Positions 1 through 8,536 of a stretch of 64,000 bases of DNA are shown here, piece after piece (positions within the stretch are counted from its first letter, which is position 1; each line of letters begins with the position of its first letter). The stretch comes from Haliscomenobacter sp965225875 (lineage in GTDB: Bacteria; Bacteroidota; Bacteroidia; Chitinophagales; Saprospiraceae). A program made the position numbers and the translations under genes. The DNA lies in contig NZ_CBDDBS010000002.1 of NCBI RefSeq assembly GCF_965225875.1, positions 1,116,001 through 1,180,000 of the forward strand. The letters run 5' to 3'. Below the pieces are notes generated by a model, which worked only from the letters and a program-made list of their open reading frames with translations, searched no databases and was not told the DNA's origin.

Positions 1-2063
1 GCATCCTGGATGCGCAAGTCGTAACGATCACCAGAATTGAGCTGACTAAAAACCTGTTCGTTTTGAAAAGGATCACCGTTGATGCTGTACAAATAAGGTG
101 GAGTACCTCCAGAAGCGGCAAAAGAAATAAAGGGGCCACTGAATTCCTGACAATCAAAGGTGATGGAATCCAGAGCTGGAGGTTGACGAACCTCTACCTC
201 TACATTGGTAAAGCAGTTTTTGGCATCGGTGATGGTTGCTGCGTATTTACCCGCAGCAAGGTTTTGGATCGTTGGGCTATTGTCAGCACTGGCGTTCCAT
301 TTGAACTGATAGGGTGCGGTTCCCCCCGCCACTTCGACGCGGATGGAGCCGTCATTGGCCTGGTAACAACTTACCTGACGAGAGGTAGCAAGGGTTTTGA
401 TTTGATAGTTGCGGATTTCGGCCCTGCCACTCACTTTGCCTTCACAAAGGGCATCCTGAAAATTCAGTAACTCAATCCGCCCTTCGAGGTTGGTATTGAT
501 GGTGTAAGGATTGTCGAAGGTTTCTATTTTTTGCTGAGCTACCCCATTTATCGCGTAAGTAAAGGTATAGGGCGGAAAACCCGAGAAATAAATGGGGATT
601 GAAACGGTATCATTGGAACAAACTTCGCGCAAGCTGTTGAGGCGAGCCTCGGGCGGTTTGCGGCGGCGCACGATCACCTGATCATCAATGACGCGGCCAC
701 AGGCATCTTTCATATTGACCCTGTAAGTAGTGTCTATTTTGGCAATAGCCTTGAATTGGGTCAAAGTATCTCCATTGCTCCAACGAATACGGTAGGGGCC
801 TACCCCGCCACTTGGCTTCATCTGCAACAATACGGTGTCGCCGATGCAAGATTCCACCGTTTTTAAGCCAGTATTCAAAGGAGGTGGATCTTCAATGTAC
901 AATCGAGCGGTGTCACTAATACAAGAACAGGGAAAATCCAGTTCGAGGATGATGTCTTCCAGTCCTTCATTGGCCTGATCCAGAATGGATTCAATTTTAA
1001 TGGTGGTAAAAACTTTTCCGCTCGGGATGGTGACTGAAGAAGGTAAGGGTTTAAAATCGGCACCGGATTTGGCCTGACTGGCATTGGCTACCCGAATCCC
1101 AATGGTCAGTGGTAAAGTAGTTTGAGTAGGGTCCTTGCGGCTAACCATAAATTGCCCTTCTCCACAGCCCTCAACAATGGTATCCTGTTGTACCCCATCT
1201 CCTACTGCCAGATTGATGCTTCCGCCAATGTTGAAACTTTCCGCTTCCAAAAAAACAGCAGAGTCAAATTGGCCATCGTTGACATCAGAAATGACCAGGC
1301 GCAGGTGGTAGGTCTCGCAGGGTTTGAGTTTGAGGGTAGCAGTCATCACTTGGGTGTAACCATCATACTGGATGTTGCCCAGGTTGGGGGAATTCGTCCA
1401 GGGAATGCCGCAGCGGTCGGCATCATCCTTGAGTTCGTTGTGGACGAAGTAATTTTGATTGGTATTGTGGTTGATGGTGTTGATCGAAACATAGTCCTTG
1501 CTTCCTGGCACCAGGGCTACATTGATGGCCTGATTGCTAAAAGGGCCATTGATCCCTGGGCCACTTACAAAAAAACCAAAAACATCGTTGAAGTTGGAAC
1601 CAACAAACTCGCAGTATTCTTCAGATGCAAAAACGTAGCGGAAAGTGACAACCGAATCGAGTGGCACAAAATCAAATTCAATACCCACCGCATCCTGAAT
1701 GTTTAGCTGAGACAATTGTTTCAGGTCGGGATCGCCAGTAAGGTCTTTAAAATCTCCACTGACCCGCCGGGAATCGTTGGGGCCTTCACTGTTTTCAATC
1801 GGGCCAGTCGACAAAAGCACACCCCGGTTGATGCCGATAATGGATTGGCCATTTTCAAAATAACCAACGCCTCCACTGTTGCCAATACCTTTGATGTTGA
1901 AGGTGTTGCGACATGCGCCCCCTACAAATACATCCTGAACCAGTCGTTCTACCGTGTAACGGTGACTGGCGTCGATACCGGCCAAAGTTGGAGGGTGCTT
2001 TGGCCCAGGATTTTGTCCGAACATTTCGATCAATACAAAGGCAACAGAGGCAATGTTCCACAT
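1..2063 (-). CDS. Choice-of-anchor L / SprB-repeat surface protein, partial (3' end outside window)
   Basis: The minus-strand frame is open from an ATG at 2063 to the left edge (about 687 codons). An in-frame stop lies just upstream of that ATG, which fixes the longest start. After a short, weak signal-like stretch (MWNIASVAFVLIEMFGQ), residues about 25-250 resemble the choice-of-anchor L domain, with VERLVQDVFVGGACRNTFNI and FRYVFASEEYCEFVGSNFND. Next come immunoglobulin-like segments and SprB/PKD-like repeats, for example CYQANDGSIRVEVAGGTAPY followed by LAAGKYAATITDAKNCF. Proteins of this architecture are usually very large, secreted by T9SS and end in a gliding/sorting domain; that end would lie outside the window. 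It is divergent from the giant repeat protein at 2493. The signal peptide contains a Glu and is poor, so the true start is less sure than the frame. Confidence 0.85.
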   Translation of the reverse strand, partial: MWNIASVAFVLIEMFGQNPGPKHPPTLAGIDASHRYTVERLVQDVFVGGACRNTFNIKGIGNSGGVGYFENGQSIIGINRGVLLSTGPIENSEGPNDSRRVSGDFKDLTGDPDLKQLSQLNIQDAVGIEFDFVPLDSVVTFRYVFASEEYCEFVGSNFNDVFGFFVSGPGINGPFSNQAINVALVPGSKDYVSINTINHNTNQNYFVHNELKDDADRCGIPWTNSPNLGNIQYDGYTQVMTATLKLKPCETYHLRLVISDVNDGQFDSAVFLEAESFNIGGSINLAVGDGVQQDTIVEGCGEGQFMVSRKDPTQTTLPLTIGIRVANASQAKSGADFKPLPSSVTIPSGKVFTTIKIESILDQANEGLEDIILELDFPCSCISDTARLYIEDPPPLNTGLKTVESCIGDTVLLQMKPSGGVGPYRIRWSNGDTLTQFKAIAKIDTTYRVNMKDACGRVIDDQVIVRRRKPPEARLNSLREVCSNDTVSIPIYFSGFPPYTFTYAINGVAQQKIETFDNPYTINTNLEGRIELLNFQDALCEGKVSGRAEIRNYQIKTLATSRQVSCYQANDGSIRVEVAGGTAPYQFKWNASADNSPTIQNLAAGKYAATITDAKNCFTNVEVEVRQPPALDSITFDCQEFSGPFISFAASGGTPPYLYSINGDPFQNEQVFSQLNSGDRYDLRIQD

Positions 2064-2492
2064 AATGCTGTGAATCGGTCTTTGGAATTATGATTTAGAG
2101 CATGTCTAAATGTTTTTTGTTTTGCTACAAATGACCCAATTTGGGCTGAAAATAAAAATATTTAGACATGCTCTTAGTCCCCAATAAAGGTACGTTTTTA
2201 CCGTTATTAAAATTGCAGTGTTAACATAAAAGCTTTTTGTCCCTCACCGCTTTTTATTCCCATACTAACCTTTACAAGGTATCTTTTGAACTTTACCCTG
2301 ATTCACTTACACATCTATGACAAAAAGACTATATTTACGCTGCGTTTCTCCAACGCTTATATGTTTTTTTACTATCTTTAAGAGGCTATCTACACCCATC
2401 TATGCCCCCTTCGGCTATTGCTAACAGAATACTCCGCGTAGTGCTCTGACTATCATTGATTTACACTAAGGAAAATACACAATTGCTATCCA
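2064..2492. other. Divergent intergenic region between two giant surface-protein genes
   Basis: This 429-bp gap holds no convincing gene. It contains the inverted-repeat element at 2097-2174 and then AT-rich DNA that must carry the promoters of both flanking genes. A loose -7-like TATCATTG sits at 2451-2458, but no clear -33/-7 pair could be assigned. Confidence 0.6.
2097..2174. repeat. MITE-like inverted repeat with 21-bp arms
   Basis: Arms at 2097-2117 and 2154-2174 are reverse complements with one mismatch (core AGAGCATGTCTAAAT / ATTTAGACATGCTCT). They enclose 36 nt that carry a small palindrome, CCCAATTTGGG. The element starts 34 nt upstream of the start codon of the minus-strand surface gene. 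It could be a small non-autonomous transposon remnant, a strong cruciform, or a 5' leader hairpin. There is no coding capacity. Confidence 0.7.
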
Positions 2493-5400
2493 ATGAAGCA
2501 TTATTTTTACTTATGGGTGCTGTTTTGCCTTTCTTTCATTTCCAGCAGGCTGGCAGCACAATCTCCCGAAAACTGTGGTGATGGTACCAAAATCGCTTTG
2601 GCTGGTGGTGGTACTGAAGCCTTTACTTGCGCTAGTGACGGCAAGCCTGACCGGCTTGTTTTTAAAACGGGCACTTTTTATTTGCCCTATGTCCTGTTGG
2701 TAACCGATGAGCAGGACAAGATTATCGACATTTCCCCGGTGCCCAACATCGACTTTGAAAAATATGGCCCCGGCAATTACCGGGTTTGGGCGCTGTACTA
2801 CAAGGGGCAACTCCTGGCTCGTCCAGGTATGAATGCAAAAACCGATAGTTTGGCCAATTACTGTTTTGGCCTCACTGATGATTTTGTGCGAGTAGTGCAT
2901 TTTATTCCGGATGGAGGAGTGCTCTCTTTCAGCAACAGCGAATCACCCCATTACATTTGTGCCAATGAAAACACCGATGAGGTATTGCGCTTGAAACCAG
3001 GCAGCGATAGCCCGGTGTACCGTTATATTCTTGCCGATGCCAAGAACAAGGTCATCGAGGTATTTAAAGAGCCCAGCATTTCCCTCAAAAGTTTGCCGCT
3101 GGGTGTTTTCCGTGTTTTTGGTTTGTCTTATGGTGGCAGTTTAAATCCTTCCGTTGGCGAAGATGTGCTCAGTTTTGTATTTTCCAATAGTTGTTTTGAT
3201 TTGTCTGACAATTATTTATCCGTAATCAAAACCAACCCTGATGGTGCCCGGGTAACCCTGTCTGATGGTGCAACCCGTACCTTTGTGTGTGGCAATTTAC
3301 CCGATGTATCCAGCCGAGACCTAAAAACGACCACGGAATCGCCAGCCTTGTATGCCTATCTGCTGACCGACGCTCAAAATATCATCTTACAGGTATTGCC
3401 CAACCCCAAGGTGGACTTTAAAGGACTGCCCACTGGGGAGTACCGCATCTGGGGTTTGAGCTATATTGGCAAATTGACTGCAGAAGTTGGCAAACCCGCT
3501 ACGGGTAAACTCAGTACGGCATGTTCGGATTTGTCTGAAAATTTTATCCGGGCAACCGTTTATCTCCTGGACGCGGGGAAAATCAGCCTGATTGGCAATG
3601 ATACCACCAGTACCATTTGTATCAACGATCCTGCCGCTACTTTCCGCACTTTTGGCTTGACGAGCAATGGTTCAGAAAAGCAACATTTTATCGTTACAGA
3701 CCTGAACAACCGCATCCTAGCACTTTCCGCTAACCAAAGCATCAATTTCCGCAACATCAGTGGAGAGTACAATCGGGTTTGGGGAGCTACCTACATTGGT
3801 ACCATTCAAGCTAAAATTGGGGATGCCCTTTTTGCAGTTCCCTTTGCGGATAGCTGTTATTCCATCACGACAAAGCCCGTTGAAATTCGCAAGCGCAATC
3901 CCGACGGAGGCCTATTGCAGTTTAGTGACGGCAGTACTGCTCAATTGTTGTGCTTCACCTCGGGTGTACCACAAACCAAAATCATCTCCAGTACCGGTGC
4001 TGGCGGTGACAACTACGTTTACCTCATCACTGACCGTCAAAACAATGTAATCAGCCTTTTTCCCAACAATGGGCAATACAATTTAGCTGACCTGCCAGCG
4101 GGCGAGTACCGCGTATATGGTTTGTCCTATACCGGTAAAATCTCTTTCTCGGCGGGTGCCAATATTCGCACAGGGCGGTTTTCGGACCAGTGTTTTGATT
4201 TTTCACAAAACTTCATCACGTTTACCAAGTTCATCAACGATGGTGGACGGATTCAATTTGCTGATGGGGGTACGCGTAAAGTGTTGTGTGGGGTGAGCAA
4301 GGATAGCACTTTGATGATCACTACCTCTACCCTACTGGTTCAAAACTACGTTTATTTGCTTACCGATACCCTCAATCGCATCATCTCCATTTCCACCAGC
4401 AATCAGGTGCGTATGTTGGGTGAACTTGAAGGGTATTTCCGCATCTGGGGGCTTGGTTTTTCTGGTGAACTGTTGGCCAAGGAAGGCGATCGTTTATCCT
4501 CAGCTGAACTCAGCAGTCAATGCTGGGATTTGTCCGATACTTTTGTACAAGTGATCAAACGTACGGTAGCAGCTGGTGCCTTAAGCCTCAACAATCCAAG
4601 CAACGCATTGATTTGTTTTGGTCAAAACGCCCCCGAAAGTATTGGCCTACAAATCGCTCCTGCATTTAAAGGAGATCGTTTTGCGCTGATAATTACCGAT
4701 ACTTTGCAGCGCATTGTAGCCATTAGTGACGGGCAAAGTTTCCGCCCTTCGAAGAGTTTCCCGATGAATTTCCGGGTGTACGGCGTGGCATATACTGGCC
4801 GACTCAGCGCAACGATTGGCAGCAACATCGCCAGCATCAGCAGTAACGAGTGTTTTGACCTCAGCGATAATTTCGTACGTTTCCGCTGGAATGAGGTCGA
4901 TGGAGGGCAGGTTTCCCTGAGTACAGGGGCAACTTCCCGCCTGGTTTGTATCGATGCAACAGCCGATCAGATGTCCTTCCGCACTACTGGTACTGCCGCT
5001 TCTTCTACCTACCGCTATCTGTTGACCGACGATCAAAATCGCCTTTTGTTGGTATTGTTGGGCAACAGCATCGACCTCAACGCGGGTCAGCCGGGTAAAT
5101 GCCGCATCTGGGGCCTTTCTTACTCCGGTAGTTTATTGCTCAAAGCAGGTGATGTCATCACTGGGCTTAGTGCTTCAGACGCCTGTTTTGATTTGTCAGA
5201 CAATTTTATCTCCATCACCAAAGAACAAGTCAAAGGTGGTGTGGTAGCCTTCAGTTCAGGCAGTTCACCCAAGTTTGTTTGCCGGGCGGGCAAACCCGAC
5301 ACCTTACGCTGGACGCGCAGGGATGCATTAGGCAGTCAACTGGTGTATCTGGTCACCGACGCCTTGGGCAACATCTTGCGCGTTACCAATCAAACCAGTT

Positions 5401-8228
5401 TGATTTTTGACGAAATACCCCGGGATACTGCTCGCATTTACAGCATGGCTTATACGGGTACACTGACCGCGGCAATAGGTCAAAACATTACCCGAAGCTC
5501 CCTTTCTGATGCCTGCTTCAACTTGTCCAATGCGATTACAGCCATCAAAACCAATCTACAGGGTGGTTTGGTACGCCTGAGCAATGGGCGAACCGAAAAC
5601 CTACAATGCCCCTCAACTGGCTCCACCTCTACCTTGCGCTTTCAGCGGGTGGGTAGTTTGGGAGACAAATTTGTATACCTCGTCACCAATGATGCCAATA
5701 AAATCATTGCAGCAACTTCCCAGGACAGTTTCAATTTTGGCAACCTTCCGGGTGGCACTTACCGGGTCTGGGGCTTGGCTTATGGCGGGCAATTGTTGGC
5801 CAAAGCAGGTCAGGACATCTTTAACGACGTTTTAGCTGACGATTGTTCGGGGCTGTCCTTCAATTCCATCACGGTCAATCGCCAAATCCCCCTGGGTGGG
5901 CAACTCAGCCTCTTGAGTGGTGGAAGCAAAGCCTACGTTTGCTCGAGCAATCGCCAAAAAGACACCATCGAGTGGCGCCTTCAGGGCAACCAGGAAGGGG
6001 CCATCGCTTATTTGATTACCGATACCGCCAATACCATTCGAGCCATTACCAGAGAAAGTGCCACTGCCCTGGATTCCTTGCCCATTGGGAATTACCGCAT
6101 TTGGGCTTTGGTATACAACGGTAATTTGTTGGCAGAGATTGGTCAAAAAGCGGATCAGGTAGAACTGGCATCTTCCTGCTTTTCCATGTCGAGTAACTAT
6201 TTGGAAATTGCTAAAATCACCCCCGAAGGAGGTCGCATCGAAGCCAGTGGTGTGGGGACCAACATCTGCTCTGGCGACGGCACTGCCGATGTAGCTACGA
6301 TCACCCGCATTGGCACCAACAATGCACCAAAACTGCTTTTGGTAACCGACGACCAGGATCGCCTCATCTCCATTTTGCCCGATACCAACAAAATTGACTT
6401 TGAAAAACTGAGTGGTTCTAAAATCCGGGTTTATGGCCTGGCTTATACTGGTAATATTGTCATTAAAACGGGCTCTTCTGTGCGCGATTCCGCCATCACC
6501 GACGATTGTTATGACTTGAGTGACAATTTTGTGGCCGTACAAAAATCCTTTGTGGATGGTGCCCGGGTTTCTACTACTGCCCAGGGAGACTCCATTTACA
6601 TTTGTTCAAATGACGGGATAGCAGACCCATATACCTTTAGCAACAATTCCAGCGCTACGGAGGTGGGTTATCGTTACGTCATCACCAACTCCAGCAATTT
6701 GGTGCTGAGCATCATCAATGGAAATAGCCTTAATCTGGACATTCGAGGATTGCGCGATTTCAGGGTTTACGGGGTTTCTTTCTCGGGGAACTTTACTCTG
6801 ACAACCAACCGCGTTTTACAAAACACGCCTATTTCGGACGGCTGTTACAATATTTCTGACAACTTCCTTTCTGTTTTCTTGGATACTCCCGATGGGGGCC
6901 GCATCAGCGCTACCAACGATTCCACCAATCTGCGCTTCTGCCCGGGTAAAGATGGGATGACCCTGCGGATGAAAACTACCAGTCGCTCCAGGGCTGGGTT
7001 TGTCTACATCCTGACCAGTCCCGATACCCTGATTCGTCAGATTGTTCGTGCGGACCGCATCGACTTGACCAGTGAACCCATTGGGAATTACCTGGTTTTT
7101 GGCCTTTCCTACACGGGCCAGACCAAGTTCAAGTTGGGGCAAAAGCTGAATTTGAAAGACTCTCTCTCCACCAGCTGTTACGATTTGGCCGACAATGTCG
7201 TCCGAGTCTACCGAGGCGGAGAAGTAGACGGGGGCAGGATCAGCACACTGGATGGCGCCAGCACCTATTACGTATGCCCAGGGGATGGATTGCCAGATGC
7301 AATTCCAGTTTTCCCACCGGATGTACTGGTGGGTGATGATTACCGGATTGTCATTACGGATGATCGCAACCGGGTTTTATTCCCGGATATTGAGTCCATT
7401 CTGATTGATTTCGAACGTTCTCCAGCGGGTACTTATCGCGTTTGGGGAGTTGCACATACGGGTGATTTCAGGGTGCAGTTTGGGCAAGATCTGCTCAACT
7501 CTGCGCTCAGTACCGATTGTTACGACTTGTCGGAAAACTTTATTACCGTTGTGGTTCAAGTGCCTAAGGGTGGAACCATCAGCACTTCGAACGGGGCGAC
7601 CGAATTGAGCATTACCCGTGGCGACAACAAGGCTGATGTGGTTCGTTTTGTACGCAAAGACGCCGCTCCATTGCCACCATACCGCTTCATTGTAACGAAT
7701 GCTCAAAACATCATCCGCAGTATTTTACCAGCGGATAGCCTCAACTTTGACACTTTACCCGCGGGTACATTCCGGGTATGGGGACTTTCACACAGTGGTC
7801 TTTTACTGGCCAAAGCTGGTGACAACCTGGATTCAGTAGCCCTGGCGGACAACTGCTTTGATTTGTCTGACAATTTTGTTCGGCTTACCCTCAGCAATGC
7901 ATTGGGTGCACCGACAGATCCTGAATTGCAGGCAAATGAGCCTTTGAAGCGGGCTGTGGCTCAGCCTGAGTTGCAGGTATACCTTTACCCCAACCCAAGT
8001 CAGCTTGACTTGAATATTCAGTTTGAAAACAGCAGTACAAGCGCTTCTCGTGCGGCAGTGCGGATTTTGCATCCAACTGGCGCGGTAATCCGCCAACTGA
8101 CTTTGGACGCCGTTCCTGGCAAAAATCAAACTTCATTGAATGTGCAGGAAATGCCAGTGGGATGGTATTTGTTGGAAGTGGAGTTGAATGGGGCAAGGAA
8201 ACTGGTGAAGTGGGCGAAGATTGATTAA
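2493..8228 (+). CDS. Giant secreted protein of 16 tandem ~112-residue repeats with T9SS sorting domain
   Basis: 1911 residues. Residues 1-22 form a signal peptide (MKHYFYLWVLFCLSFISSRLAA). From about residue 25 to 1815 there are 16 copies of one unit. Each reads roughly: GG-x-hydrophobic, a cysteine, a YVYLLTDxxNxIL strand, LPxGxYRVWGLSYTGxL, an AxxG turn, and a closing CFDLSDNFI box. Two well-conserved cysteines per unit suggest one disulfide each. The last ~80 residues (YPNPSQLDLNIQF ... GWYLLEVELNG) are a type A T9SS C-terminal sorting domain, so the protein should be exported across the outer membrane and anchored or released. The repeat family is not one I can name with a function; an elongated surface fibre or adhesin is an inference. 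A hairpin terminator follows at 8238. Confidence 0.93.
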   Translation: MKHYFYLWVLFCLSFISSRLAAQSPENCGDGTKIALAGGGTEAFTCASDGKPDRLVFKTGTFYLPYVLLVTDEQDKIIDISPVPNIDFEKYGPGNYRVWALYYKGQLLARPGMNAKTDSLANYCFGLTDDFVRVVHFIPDGGVLSFSNSESPHYICANENTDEVLRLKPGSDSPVYRYILADAKNKVIEVFKEPSISLKSLPLGVFRVFGLSYGGSLNPSVGEDVLSFVFSNSCFDLSDNYLSVIKTNPDGARVTLSDGATRTFVCGNLPDVSSRDLKTTTESPALYAYLLTDAQNIILQVLPNPKVDFKGLPTGEYRIWGLSYIGKLTAEVGKPATGKLSTACSDLSENFIRATVYLLDAGKISLIGNDTTSTICINDPAATFRTFGLTSNGSEKQHFIVTDLNNRILALSANQSINFRNISGEYNRVWGATYIGTIQAKIGDALFAVPFADSCYSITTKPVEIRKRNPDGGLLQFSDGSTAQLLCFTSGVPQTKIISSTGAGGDNYVYLITDRQNNVISLFPNNGQYNLADLPAGEYRVYGLSYTGKISFSAGANIRTGRFSDQCFDFSQNFITFTKFINDGGRIQFADGGTRKVLCGVSKDSTLMITTSTLLVQNYVYLLTDTLNRIISISTSNQVRMLGELEGYFRIWGLGFSGELLAKEGDRLSSAELSSQCWDLSDTFVQVIKRTVAAGALSLNNPSNALICFGQNAPESIGLQIAPAFKGDRFALIITDTLQRIVAISDGQSFRPSKSFPMNFRVYGVAYTGRLSATIGSNIASISSNECFDLSDNFVRFRWNEVDGGQVSLSTGATSRLVCIDATADQMSFRTTGTAASSTYRYLLTDDQNRLLLVLLGNSIDLNAGQPGKCRIWGLSYSGSLLLKAGDVITGLSASDACFDLSDNFISITKEQVKGGVVAFSSGSSPKFVCRAGKPDTLRWTRRDALGSQLVYLVTDALGNILRVTNQTSLIFDEIPRDTARIYSMAYTGTLTAAIGQNITRSSLSDACFNLSNAITAIKTNLQGGLVRLSNGRTENLQCPSTGSTSTLRFQRVGSLGDKFVYLVTNDANKIIAATSQDSFNFGNLPGGTYRVWGLAYGGQLLAKAGQDIFNDVLADDCSGLSFNSITVNRQIPLGGQLSLLSGGSKAYVCSSNRQKDTIEWRLQGNQEGAIAYLITDTANTIRAITRESATALDSLPIGNYRIWALVYNGNLLAEIGQKADQVELASSCFSMSSNYLEIAKITPEGGRIEASGVGTNICSGDGTADVATITRIGTNNAPKLLLVTDDQDRLISILPDTNKIDFEKLSGSKIRVYGLAYTGNIVIKTGSSVRDSAITDDCYDLSDNFVAVQKSFVDGARVSTTAQGDSIYICSNDGIADPYTFSNNSSATEVGYRYVITNSSNLVLSIINGNSLNLDIRGLRDFRVYGVSFSGNFTLTTNRVLQNTPISDGCYNISDNFLSVFLDTPDGGRISATNDSTNLRFCPGKDGMTLRMKTTSRSRAGFVYILTSPDTLIRQIVRADRIDLTSEPIGNYLVFGLSYTGQTKFKLGQKLNLKDSLSTSCYDLADNVVRVYRGGEVDGGRISTLDGASTYYVCPGDGLPDAIPVFPPDVLVGDDYRIVITDDRNRVLFPDIESILIDFERSPAGTYRVWGVAHTGDFRVQFGQDLLNSALSTDCYDLSENFITVVVQVPKGGTISTSNGATELSITRGDNKADVVRFVRKDAAPLPPYRFIVTNAQNIIRSILPADSLNFDTLPAGTFRVWGLSHSGLLLAKAGDNLDSVALADNCFDLSDNFVRLTLSNALGAPTDPELQANEPLKRAVAQPELQVYLYPNPSQLDLNIQFENSSTSASRAAVRILHPTGAVIRQLTLDAVPGKNQTSLNVQEMPVGWYLLEVELNGARKLVKWAKID

Positions 8229-8237
8229 ATTTAATTT

Positions 8238-8290
8238 ATTGCGTGCGGAATCTATGTGTATTTACCCACATTCCGCACGCAATTATTTTT
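8238..8290. terminator. Rho-independent-like terminator after the repeat-protein gene
   Basis: A perfect 14-bp stem (ATTGCGTGCGGAAT at 8238-8251 pairs with 8270-8283) with an 18-nt loop, followed by TATTTTT. It lies 10 nt after the stop at 8228. Confidence 0.85.
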
Positions 8291-8509
8291 GTACTTATAA
8301 CAGGGTATCCCGATAAAATAAAGCGATTTGTCCCGGCTTCACTTTTAACCTTAAGGAATTCGATAAGGTGGGGAGCTAGACAGCCTTTAAGTAATGGGAG
8401 ATTCAGCTACGTGTATCTGATCAAATTCATTTTCCGGCCAAATTCAACCAAAAACCTACCCGATTCTACCACTTACCTATTCTGGGCCGTGCGACCTCTT
8501 TTTACAGCT

Positions 8510-8517
8510 TAGCTTTG
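8510..8517 (+). promoter_or_regulatory. Bacteroidota -7 promoter element before the NRPS gene
   Basis: TAGCTTTG matches the Bacteroidota -7 consensus TAnnTTTG. It lies 19 nt upstream of the ATG at 8537. No convincing -33 TTG is seen at the usual distance. Confidence 0.45.
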
Positions 8518-8536
8518 CAGCAGAATAAATACCTGT

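Larger units (their letters stand above)
8229..8536. other. Intergenic region with terminator and promoter
   Basis: This 308-bp gap carries the terminator of the repeat-protein gene at its left end and a -7-like element at 8510-8517 before the NRPS gene. An 89-codon open frame at 8243-8512 has no recognisable composition or ribosome site and starts within the terminator, so it is treated as noise. Confidence 0.6.

Noticed and set aside
63..2093. Plus-strand ORFs (135, 194 and 125 codons) over the left end
   Set aside because: They lie opposite the continuous minus-strand choice-of-anchor L/SprB frame, whose translation has clear domain motifs; the plus-strand products do not.
5832..6542. 236-codon minus-strand ORF inside the repeat-protein gene
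   Set aside because: It is antisense to conserved repeats, has no recognisable domain, and similar antisense frames recur because the repeat DNA recurs.
8243..8512. 89-codon plus-strand ORF between the repeat protein and the NRPS
   Set aside because: It starts within the terminator hairpin, has no family features, and ends next to the promoter element.
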